DNA from: Fluviicola chungangensis
GTDB lineage: Bacteria > Bacteroidota > Bacteroidia > Flavobacteriales_D > Crocinitomicaceae
Reading direction: 5' to 3'
Length of the DNA: 64,000 bases
Assembly: GCF_007558725.1 (NCBI RefSeq)
Contig: NZ_VLPL01000002.1
Span: forward strand, 62,001-126,000
Below, one piece after another: positions 55,649 through 62,598 of this stretch. The notes beneath the pieces are model-generated. The model saw only the letters and a list, made by a program, of their open reading frames with translations. It did not search any database and was not told where the DNA came from. Both the position numbers and the translations under genes were made by a program. Position 1 is the first letter of the stretch. Every line of letters begins with the position of its first letter.

Positions 55649-55750
55649 GTGTTTGGAAGGGAAACACCTTGTTACAACAGAGAAGTGGCAGGAAATCAGG
55701 TGAAATTTTTAACGTTTTGAGCGGTTTTGTAGTTTGATCCAGATTGAACA

Positions 55751-56038
55751 CTATTTGCCAGATGACTTTTCCGGTTGGGGATTTATTTGTTGAAGATATC
55801 GTTTCATGAGTTGTTCTAACAAAATATTTTCGTGTTTCAATTGGTCTATTAGAATTTGGATGTTTTCTGATTCTGATTTTAGTGATTCCAATTCTTTTTC
55901 AAGGGATCGAATCCTTAGTTGGGTCCTTATCAGCTCAACTGAATCCAATTTGATCTGTTTTTTGTAAGTGTCGATGGAATTTGTCTGGCTGTATGTGTCG
56001 ATTGAAATGAACAGAATAAAGTATAGAAATGCTTTCAT
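55751..56038 (-). CDS. Small secreted coiled-coil protein
   Basis: 95 residues with a signal peptide (MKAFLYFILFISIDTYSQ) and a single heptad-rich coiled coil (about 30-85, including ELIRTQLRIRSLEKELESLKSE). The tail is short and polar (INPQPEKSSGK). Function unknown. It follows ispG by 21 bases on the same strand and may be co-transcribed. Similar small periplasmic coiled-coil proteins are frequent in Flavobacteriales. Confidence 0.6.
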   Translation of the reverse strand: MKAFLYFILFISIDTYSQTNSIDTYKKQIKLDSVELIRTQLRIRSLEKELESLKSESENIQILIDQLKHENILLEQLMKRYLQQINPQPEKSSGK

Positions 56039-56059
56039 AACCGTTAGAATTTTTCAGTT

Positions 56060-57970
56060 TTATTTGTTCGGTTCAATCCAATCTCCGTGTTCCCGGATCA
56101 GTTGGATCAAAGCATCGACAGCTTCTTTCTCGGACACATTTTTTTTCACGACGGTTTTTTCTTTATACAAGTTGATTTTTCCGGGACCGGTTCCCACGTA
56201 TCCGTAATCTGCGTCGGCCATTTCTCCCGGGCCGTTCACAATACATCCCATGATACCAATTTTAATTCCTTTCAGATGAGATGTCCGTTCCCTGATCTTA
56301 GCAGTGGTTTCCTGTAGATCAAACAAGGTTCTTCCGCAAGAAGGACATGAAATGTATTCTGTCTTGGAAATGCGTGTGCGTGTAGCCTGAAGAATTCCGA
56401 AAGAAAGGCTGTTGAGATCAATTAATGACTGAGGAGCCGTGATCCAAAGACCGTCGGCAAACCCATCAATAAAGTGAATGCCGGCATCGGAACTGGCATA
56501 TAGTTGTAACATCTCCAGCTCTTCAAGTTCATAACTCAATTTGAGAATAATAGGCACTTGATTTTTTGATTCCGCTAATTCATGTTGAAATTTGCGGATA
56601 ATCTGTGTTTTTTGATGCTTTTTTGTTTCGATGATGTAGACGGTCTGCTCCTTGGGAAGTTCGGAAACGTTGATTTCTACATCAAGGTCAAGAAGTAAAA
56701 AGATCAATCCGACCGGTTTGTTTTGACGGTACTCTTCCAGTGTGCAAAGCGGATAGGCGTCCGGCCTACGGTATTTTTTCCAGGTATTGTAGTTTTGAAT
56801 GAGGCGCAGTGTTCCGGGAATTTCAAAGTCGATCGATCGATCTCCAAGGTAAACAAAGTCGGCTGCCTGGTCAGAAATGTTCCACTTGTCTAGTTGTCTG
56901 GAATAAGTGTAACCAAATCCGAAAAAATTAGTTGAAACGATGTTTTCTTTCTTTGACAGGTCGGAAAAAACAATTGAAGTATTACTTCCACCGATATTTA
57001 ATAATGGATTGGTTAAGCGTTTGTTATGCTGAAAATAATCCAGTTTTATTTTGGATGAATAATTTAGTTTGTAATCCGGTTTTGACTGAAATTTTTGAAC
57101 AAGCTTCCGGGCAACCGGAATTTCGAATTCAGGATCTTCGGTTAAAGAAACCCGAATCGTATCTCCCAAGCCATCTTCCAGTAATGCACCGATTCCAACC
57201 GCTGATTTAATTCTTCCGTCTTCCCCGTCGCCTGCTTCGGTTACTCCCAAATGTAAAGGATAATTCATTCCCTGCTCTTTCATTGTTTTTACCAGCAACC
57301 TGTAAGCTTGGACCATCACCAGGGTATTGCTTGCTTTCATGGAAATAACCAGGTCATGATAATCATTTTTTCTACAGATGTCAATGAATTCCATGGCCGA
57401 CTGAACCATCCCTTCCGGGGTATCGCCGAATCTGCTGAGAATCCGATCAGAGAGAGAACCGTGATTGGTACCTATCCGCATTGCGGTTCCATGTTCTTTA
57501 CAAAGCAAAACAAGCGGGGTGAATTTTTCTTCAATTCGTTTTAACTCCGCCTGGTAACTTGCTTCGGTGTAATCAATTTCTTCAAATTTCTTTTTGTCTG
57601 CATAATTGCCCGGGTTGACACGCACTTTTTCAATCAGTTTTGCGGCGATTTCGGCAGCGTTTGGGGTAAAGTGAATGTCTGCCACCAATGGGGTGTCGTA
57701 ACCGCGTCTAACAAGCTCGTTTTTGATTGCACGTAAATTTTCAGCCTCTTTTTTGGAAGGTGCTGTCAAACGAACCAATTCGCAACCTGCATCAATCATC
57801 CGGATGGATTCTTCGACAGAACCCATGGTATCCAACGTATCGGTGGTTGTCATTGATTGGATCCGGATAGGATTTTTCCCACCGATAGCCGTTTTCCCGA
57901 TGATTACTTCCCGTGTCTCGAAGCGCTCGCGATTAAATAGATCGTTACAGAAAGTGACTTGTTCTGACAT
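56060..57970 (-). CDS. ispG: 4-hydroxy-3-methylbut-2-enyl diphosphate synthase, long form
   Basis: About 636 residues from ATG 57970 (the frame extends to TTG 57994). IspG converts MEcPP to HMBPP in the non-mevalonate isoprenoid pathway with a [4Fe-4S] cluster. N-terminal TIM-barrel: IRIQSMTTTDTLDT, TPLVADIHFTPNAAEIAAKLIEKVRVNPGNY and MRIGTNHGSLSDRILSRFGD. The cluster-binding end is CPSCGRTLFDLQ...GIKIGIMGCIVNGPGEMADADYGYVG. A central insert (about 290-500) separates the two parts, the long form seen in Bacteroidetes, chlamydiae and plants. A TACCTTTG -7 element lies upstream. Confidence 0.96.
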   Translation of the reverse strand: MSEQVTFCNDLFNRERFETREVIIGKTAIGGKNPIRIQSMTTTDTLDTMGSVEESIRMIDAGCELVRLTAPSKKEAENLRAIKNELVRRGYDTPLVADIHFTPNAAEIAAKLIEKVRVNPGNYADKKKFEEIDYTEASYQAELKRIEEKFTPLVLLCKEHGTAMRIGTNHGSLSDRILSRFGDTPEGMVQSAMEFIDICRKNDYHDLVISMKASNTLVMVQAYRLLVKTMKEQGMNYPLHLGVTEAGDGEDGRIKSAVGIGALLEDGLGDTIRVSLTEDPEFEIPVARKLVQKFQSKPDYKLNYSSKIKLDYFQHNKRLTNPLLNIGGSNTSIVFSDLSKKENIVSTNFFGFGYTYSRQLDKWNISDQAADFVYLGDRSIDFEIPGTLRLIQNYNTWKKYRRPDAYPLCTLEEYRQNKPVGLIFLLLDLDVEINVSELPKEQTVYIIETKKHQKTQIIRKFQHELAESKNQVPIILKLSYELEELEMLQLYASSDAGIHFIDGFADGLWITAPQSLIDLNSLSFGILQATRTRISKTEYISCPSCGRTLFDLQETTAKIRERTSHLKGIKIGIMGCIVNGPGEMADADYGYVGTGPGKINLYKEKTVVKKNVSEKEAVDALIQLIREHGDWIEPNK

Positions 57971-57991
57971 TCTTAAAGAAATTGTACCATG

Positions 57992-57999
57992 CAAAGGTA
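57992..57999 (-). promoter_or_regulatory. -7 element (TACCTTTG) for ispG
   Basis: The minus-strand TACCTTTG matches TAnnTTTG, 21 bases before ATG 57970; no -33 TTTG is clear. Confidence 0.4.
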
Positions 58000-58044
58000 C
58001 GGAATGAATTTTACTGATAAATCCATTGTACTGTTTGAACGAGT

Positions 58045-58626
58045 TTATTGTTCAAAAAGAAAAGAAGGTTTATCCGTTACAAGTACTATTTTTTTTCTGT
58101 TTCTATACAGTTTGAATTTGTAATAGCAGACAATGTCCTCTTTTCCGTCTATACTTCCCCAACCATAAACGAATATTTCGTATTTCTTTTCGGAGCGGAA
58201 AGTGGAATAAGGATAGATCAGATAATGAACCGGGTCATTTTTTTTTGTAAATGTCGAATCCAGCCTGGAAATATACTCCAGGGCTCTTATGTGTGAGATG
58301 AATTTTTCTATTAGTTCTTGTTCTTTTTGGGTTTCTTTGTCAAATAGTTGCTGCCAGTTTTTTCCATACTTCAGAGCGATTAAAAGATCTGAATGATGGT
58401 TGAAGACTTCTACGCTATCTTTCAGTTCTTTCGATATCAAGCATTGTGCAATACGCTTGAAATGAATACCCCACCTGTCTGCGACAATGTATTTGGCATT
58501 TTCATAGATTTCGCCCTTGTTCCTGCCATACTCGAGAATTTCAAAACAGGGAGCCGGTTTCTTTTGTCCATTTGCTGAACAGGTAAAGAGCGCGCCTATC
58601 AGAAGAAAAATGCGGTAGAACTTCAC
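58045..58626 (-). CDS. Hypothetical secreted protein
   Basis: About 193 residues from GTG 58626 (VKFYRIFLLIGALFTCSANGQ, a signal peptide). The frame is open to GTG 58668, which would add 14 residues lacking signal character. The body contains CFEILEYGRNKGEIYENAKYIV, a Lys/Glu-rich helix and a beta-rich end (KYEIFVYGWGSIDGKEDIVCYYKF). No family is recognised. It lies downstream of a lipoprotein gene on the same strand (44 bases). Confidence 0.6.
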   Translation of the reverse strand: MKFYRIFLLIGALFTCSANGQKKPAPCFEILEYGRNKGEIYENAKYIVADRWGIHFKRIAQCLISKELKDSVEVFNHHSDLLIALKYGKNWQQLFDKETQKEQELIEKFISHIRALEYISRLDSTFTKKNDPVHYLIYPYSTFRSEKKYEIFVYGWGSIDGKEDIVCYYKFKLYRNRKKIVLVTDKPSFLFEQ

Positions 58627-58670
58627 AGACGATTTGAGGTTAAAGTACTTCAAATAGGACAAAAACACCC

Positions 58671-59093
58671 TTACCTGTCTCCGATCAAATGGTAACTGTA
58701 GCTTTCACCCAAGGGACCTGGCTGACAAGTATCGTCATTGTATTCGAACTCGAAATGATTAGTAGTGAAACTGCCAATTTCAACAGAATCGCAGAAAAGT
58801 ATTTTTCCGGATTCGGTCACTTTAAATTCGTGATAGGTGTTATCATTCCACAGAAATTTCAGCGTATTTGACGCGTCTCCAAGCATTACCTGACTGGTAT
58901 ACGTATACGTCGTGTCGAAAGTAAAGCCTGACATTTGCCAGTAAGTGGAATGCCAAAGAGTCGTGTAATTTCCTGTGTATTGTTCGCGGTAATCTACCGG
59001 TGGGGAGGGTTGCTCGGGTTCTACCTTTTTTTTGGAACAATTGGCTGCAAAAAGAGCCATGAATGAAAGCATGATGATGGATAACCGGTGCAT
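58671..59093 (-). CDS. Hypothetical lipoprotein
   Basis: 140 residues. The signal peptide ends in lipobox FAANC (about residue 19), followed by SKKKVEPEQPSPPVDYR. The mature domain is beta-rich with several aromatic residues (YTGNYTTLWHSTYWQMSGF, TYTSQVMLGDASNTLKFLW), perhaps a small lipocalin-like or beta-sandwich fold. Function unknown. Same-strand neighbour of the secreted protein at 58045 and of the MtfA-like gene (52 bases). Confidence 0.65.
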   Translation of the reverse strand: MHRLSIIMLSFMALFAANCSKKKVEPEQPSPPVDYREQYTGNYTTLWHSTYWQMSGFTFDTTYTYTSQVMLGDASNTLKFLWNDNTYHEFKVTESGKILFCDSVEIGSFTTNHFEFEYNDDTCQPGPLGESYSYHLIGDR

Positions 59094-59145
59094 AAGATTG
59101 AATTTATATCCGAAAGTTAACCAATTTCCCGGCTAAGAAAAAGGA

Positions 59146-60054
59146 TTAAGCACCGATTTTTTTTGTATAATGCACGCTTCCACAGCAATGCTTAAATTTT
59201 TTGCCACTGTTACAAACACAGGGATCATTTCTTCCGATGGTTTTTGCTCTTCGCGTGATACTTTGGTCGGCTGGTTGCTGATTGAAGATTTTTTCCAATA
59301 ATGCATACAGTTCCGGGTGCTTTTCCTCCAATAATTTCGGACGTTCGAAAAAGTATTCGCTGATTACGGACAAGAACTCAGCGCGATTGGTAGCTCCGTA
59401 TGGATTAATGTCCGATTTCCCTTCGTAAATCCGCTCAATTTCTTTGTTCATCAAATCAATCCAGGGAAGAGCATATTTCCTGTCCATCAGCACTTTCGGC
59501 AGTCCGTCAATTTCACCGTCCGACTTATCAATTAAGTGCACAAATTCATGAATGGCCGTGTTGTGTTTGTCTGATTCGTTTTTAAAGCCCAATCGCAATG
59601 CTTCTTTCGACAGGATCATGATTCCTTCCATGCTTTGGTTTCCTACCATTCCCAAAATTCTGCGGTCCGATTCTCCCTCGAACTGATAGTTTTCATCAAA
59701 CATTGCCGGGTAAAGCAATACTTCCCGGATATTGGTGTATTTCCAGGAGTCAAAACCAAAGATCGGAATGATTGCGCTGGAAGCCACGAGCAGTTTGTCT
59801 GTTAAACTCACCTCGGTTTTTATCCCGGTGATTCTGCAATTGAGTAAAAATTCCTGTACTTTGTATTCAAAACGCGTTTTTTCGCTTTCCTCTAACGAAG
59901 CATAAAACAATACTTCCGAGTTCAAAATCCCACGCCATTCTAACGGAAAGGGTTCTTGCGGAACCAGCCATTTCGGGTGAGCGGCCTTGCGATAGGATTT
60001 CCATCCCAGAAACAAGAACAAACAAACTATGGAGATAATACCGATTGGGACCAT
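59146..60054 (-). CDS. MtfA-like (M90) peptidase with C-terminal SEC-C zinc motif
   Basis: 302 residues. One N-terminal membrane helix (about 3-20, GIISIVCLFLFLGW) and a zinc-protease-like core with HEFVHLID at 169-176 (H169, E170, H173), preceded by KHNTAIHE. The family matches the MtfA (DgsA anti-repressor, M90) fold, with the conserved TDKLLVASSAIIPIFGFDSW segment. A C-terminal SEC-C motif (about 277-297) reads IGRNDPCVCNSGKKFKHCC, the zinc ribbon also found on SecA. The combination is unusual; the target is unknown. It is divergent from the YjbR gene. Confidence 0.85.
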   Translation of the reverse strand: MVPIGIISIVCLFLFLGWKSYRKAAHPKWLVPQEPFPLEWRGILNSEVLFYASLEESEKTRFEYKVQEFLLNCRITGIKTEVSLTDKLLVASSAIIPIFGFDSWKYTNIREVLLYPAMFDENYQFEGESDRRILGMVGNQSMEGIMILSKEALRLGFKNESDKHNTAIHEFVHLIDKSDGEIDGLPKVLMDRKYALPWIDLMNKEIERIYEGKSDINPYGATNRAEFLSVISEYFFERPKLLEEKHPELYALLEKIFNQQPADQSITRRAKTIGRNDPCVCNSGKKFKHCCGSVHYTKKIGA

Positions 60055-60101
60055 ATGAAGAAGACTGGAATTAAAAGTCCTGAATTTAGTATTTTAATCT
60101 G

Positions 60102-60116
60102 CGATAGCTATCGGAA
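60102..60116. repeat. Palindromic repeat CGATAGCTATCGGAA, copy 2
   Basis: Identical to 46284-46298, with the perfect palindrome CGATAGCTATCG. It lies upstream of the YjbR start codon at 60142. Confidence 0.5.
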
Positions 60117-60141
60117 TTGGAATTCTATTTACCTTTCCGAC

Positions 60142-60495
60142 ATGCATTTTGATGAATTAATCCATTTCTGTTTTCAGCTTCCCGGGGCTACGGAAACTTT
60201 TCCGTTTGATAAACGCACGCTTGTAATCAAGGTGCAAAACAAAATGTTTGCGTTGGTGGATGTGGAAGATCCTACGGGAATCAATTTAAAATGTGATCCG
60301 GAAAAGGCCATTGAACTGCGTGAGCGTTACGACGGGATTCAGCCGGGTTACCATATGAGCAAAAAACATTGGAACACCGTTTCACTTGAAGGATTGGTCG
60401 ATGACTCACTCATAAAAGAGTTGATCGTACATTCTTACGATTTGGTGGTTTCGTCGTTGCCGAAAAAATTACAGGATGAGCTTAAGAATAGATAA
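60142..60495 (+). CDS. MmcQ/YjbR family DNA-binding-like protein
   Basis: 117 residues from ATG 60142 (MHFDELIHFCFQL); the frame begins at 59956 inside the divergent MtfA-like gene, so the internal ATG is preferred. Family signature: LPGATETFPFDKRTLVIKVQNKMFALVD and GIQPGYHMSKKHWNTV, plus the C-terminal DLVVSSLPKKLQ. The fold is CyaY-like, and the cellular role of YjbR is unknown. It overlaps the S4-domain gene by 20 bases, so they are co-expressed. Confidence 0.88.
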   Translation: MHFDELIHFCFQLPGATETFPFDKRTLVIKVQNKMFALVDVEDPTGINLKCDPEKAIELRERYDGIQPGYHMSKKHWNTVSLEGLVDDSLIKELIVHSYDLVVSSLPKKLQDELKNR

Positions 60496-60871
60496 ATACG
60501 TGTGGTTTGTGCGCCTGGCGAAAACCCGGACACTGGCCACAGAACTCGTTCAGCGAAATAAGATCAAGTTGAACGATATGCCCGTAAAACCTTCCAAAGA
60601 AGTGAAGATCGGTGATACGGTTTCAATTATCAAAAACAACGCAACATTCAGCTACAAGATCAAAGATCTGCTGGATCGGAGAGTTGGGGCGAAATTGGTT
60701 GCAGATTACTTGATTGATATTACGGATCCGTTGGAACTGGAAAAATTCAAAACATACCAGGCGGCGCAAAGTGTTTACCGTGAATATGGAACAGGGCGTC
60801 CTTCACGTAAAGACCGGGATAACCTGGATTCGTTCTTCGAATGGCTGGAAGAGGATGAAGACGAAGATTGA
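60476..60871 (+). CDS. S4 domain RNA-binding protein (Hsp15/HslR-like)
   Basis: 131 residues. The N-terminal S4 motif is RIDKYVWFVRLAKTRTLATELVQRNKIKLNDMPVKPSKEVKIGDTVSI, as in the ribosome-associated heat-shock protein Hsp15 that helps recover stalled large subunits. The C-terminal part is acidic (ENLDSFFEWLEEDEDED). The ATG at 60476 is inside the YjbR gene end. Expected to bind rRNA or tRNA; not proven for this protein. Confidence 0.88.
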   Translation: MSLRIDKYVWFVRLAKTRTLATELVQRNKIKLNDMPVKPSKEVKIGDTVSIIKNNATFSYKIKDLLDRRVGAKLVADYLIDITDPLELEKFKTYQAAQSVYREYGTGRPSRKDRDNLDSFFEWLEEDEDED

Positions 60872-60901
60872 GATTCATTAACTGCCGATAAACCGCTATT
60901 C

Positions 60902-62596
60902 ATGTCAAAACCCATTTACGTCCTGGGAACAGGACTTTCACACAACGGATCTGCTGTTCTGCTAAAGGACGGAGTTGTTTGTGTTGCGATCGAAAAGGAA
61001 CGCATTACCCGCATCAAGCACGATGGCGGAAACGATACGGATGCCATTCAATACTGCCTGGATACGGAAGGAATTTCCCTGGAAGAGGTAGACTTGGTTG
61101 TTCAAACGGCGAATTTTGAAATTCCGGACCGGGATAGGTTTCACGGGAAACGGTTGTTTGCCGGAACAACTCATCCGAAACTAATCAGTATTTCACACCA
61201 CTTAGCACATGCTTATAGTGCAGTCGGAACGTGTGATTTCGACGAATGTGTGGTGATGGTTATCGATGGTTGCGGAAGTCCTTATCAGCAATGCATGGAT
61301 GTTTCACACGGAACAGTTTACCCGGAAAACCTGGAAGATTTGGCGCAAAAAAACCTGTGGTGCGAGAAGGATAGCTTTTATCATTTCGACGGACAAAACC
61401 TGGTCCCGCTTTTCAAGGATTTCAGCCCGGTTGAGTCCGGTTCTTCCGATGTTCTGAAACTTCCCGTTACCAGCCATTCGATCGGTGGATTTTATGCTGC
61501 AGTCAGTCAGTATGTTTTCGGAAACATGGACGATGTGGGGAAGTTGATGGGCCTGGCCCCGTATGGAAAAGAAGGGTTGATTGAAAAAGAAGCCTTCGAA
61601 TTCAGTGAGGGCTCGTTACTGGTCCGCACCGACTGGCAGGATGCGTTGAAAATGCCTTCAACAGGATATTCCTTTTTCAAAGCGCATTTCCAATATTATG
61701 CAGATGTAGCATATTGGGCCCAGAAACAGGTTGAAAAAGCAGTCACAGCCTGTTTTAAAGACCGCCTAAAGCGTTTTCCGCATGAAAAGGTGTGTTATAG
61801 TGGCGGTGTTGCCTTAAACGCAGTAGCGAACGCTTTTTTGCTGAATGACGGAATCGTACATAATTTTTACCTGGAACCGGCTGCGGGAGACAATGGTTTA
61901 GCTCTGGGTTGTGCATATTATGGCTGGCTGGAAGTTTTGAAAAAAAGGAAAGTAAAGCATCACGGAAATACGTGTTTCGGTAAAACCTATTCGAAAGAAG
62001 AAATCCGGAATGCGTTGAAGCTGGTGCCTGAAAACTGGACAATCCGGCAGCTGGAAACAAAAGCAATGCTTGCGGTAACCGCAAAAAGTTTGGCGGCAGG
62101 AAAAACGGTCGGTTGGTTCCAGGACTGTTGTGAGTTTGGGCCGCGTGCCCTGGGACATCGCTGTATCCTGGCACATCCGGGAATCGAAGGATTGGGGGAT
62201 CACATCAACGCAAACATTAAATTCAGGGAAGATTTCCGCCCGTTTGCCCCGGCTGTTCTCCCTGAATTGGCTTCAAAGTATTTTCGTTCGGGAAGGAAAA
62301 GTCCGTACATGATTTTGATTGATCACACCAAACCCGAGTACCTGGAAGAGTTGAAAAATGTGACTCACGTAAATGGAACAGCACGTGTACAAACGGTAGA
62401 TAAAAATTGGAATCCCCTGTTCTACCGGTTGATCCGGGCTTTCCAGGAAGAAAGCGGCACAGGAGTTTTACTCAATACCAGCTTTAACAAAAAAGGCATG
62501 CCGATCGTGGAAACTCCGGAAGAAGCAGTGGCCTTATTCCGGGAATCCGCCTTGGATGTATTGGTTCTGAATGATACGCTGGTCAGTAAGAAGTAG
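60902..62596 (+). CDS. Carbamoyltransferase (NodU/CmcH/TobZ family)
   Basis: 564 residues. The N-terminal Kae1-like nucleotide-binding half has GLSHNGSAVLLKDGVVCVAIEKERITRIKHDG and ISHHLAHAYSAVG then VVMVIDGCG; FYAAVSQYVFG and KVCYSGGVALNAVANA follow. The C-terminal half contains GWFQDCCEFGPRALGHRCILAHP, the conserved substrate-binding region, and NTSFNKKGMPIVETPEEA. The family transfers a carbamoyl group from carbamoyl phosphate (via carbamoyl-AMP) to hydroxyls of natural products. No biosynthetic cluster surrounds this gene, which starts 30 bases after the S4 gene. The acceptor is unknown. Confidence 0.93.
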   Translation: MSKPIYVLGTGLSHNGSAVLLKDGVVCVAIEKERITRIKHDGGNDTDAIQYCLDTEGISLEEVDLVVQTANFEIPDRDRFHGKRLFAGTTHPKLISISHHLAHAYSAVGTCDFDECVVMVIDGCGSPYQQCMDVSHGTVYPENLEDLAQKNLWCEKDSFYHFDGQNLVPLFKDFSPVESGSSDVLKLPVTSHSIGGFYAAVSQYVFGNMDDVGKLMGLAPYGKEGLIEKEAFEFSEGSLLVRTDWQDALKMPSTGYSFFKAHFQYYADVAYWAQKQVEKAVTACFKDRLKRFPHEKVCYSGGVALNAVANAFLLNDGIVHNFYLEPAAGDNGLALGCAYYGWLEVLKKRKVKHHGNTCFGKTYSKEEIRNALKLVPENWTIRQLETKAMLAVTAKSLAAGKTVGWFQDCCEFGPRALGHRCILAHPGIEGLGDHINANIKFREDFRPFAPAVLPELASKYFRSGRKSPYMILIDHTKPEYLEELKNVTHVNGTARVQTVDKNWNPLFYRLIRAFQEESGTGVLLNTSFNKKGMPIVETPEEAVALFRESALDVLVLNDTLVSKK

Positions 62597-62598
62597 TT

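Noticed and set aside
61127-61150. parS-like sequence GTTTCACGGGAAAC in the carbamoyltransferase gene
   Set aside because: The central CACGTG is changed to CACGGG, which breaks the palindrome at its centre, so it was not counted as a sixth site.
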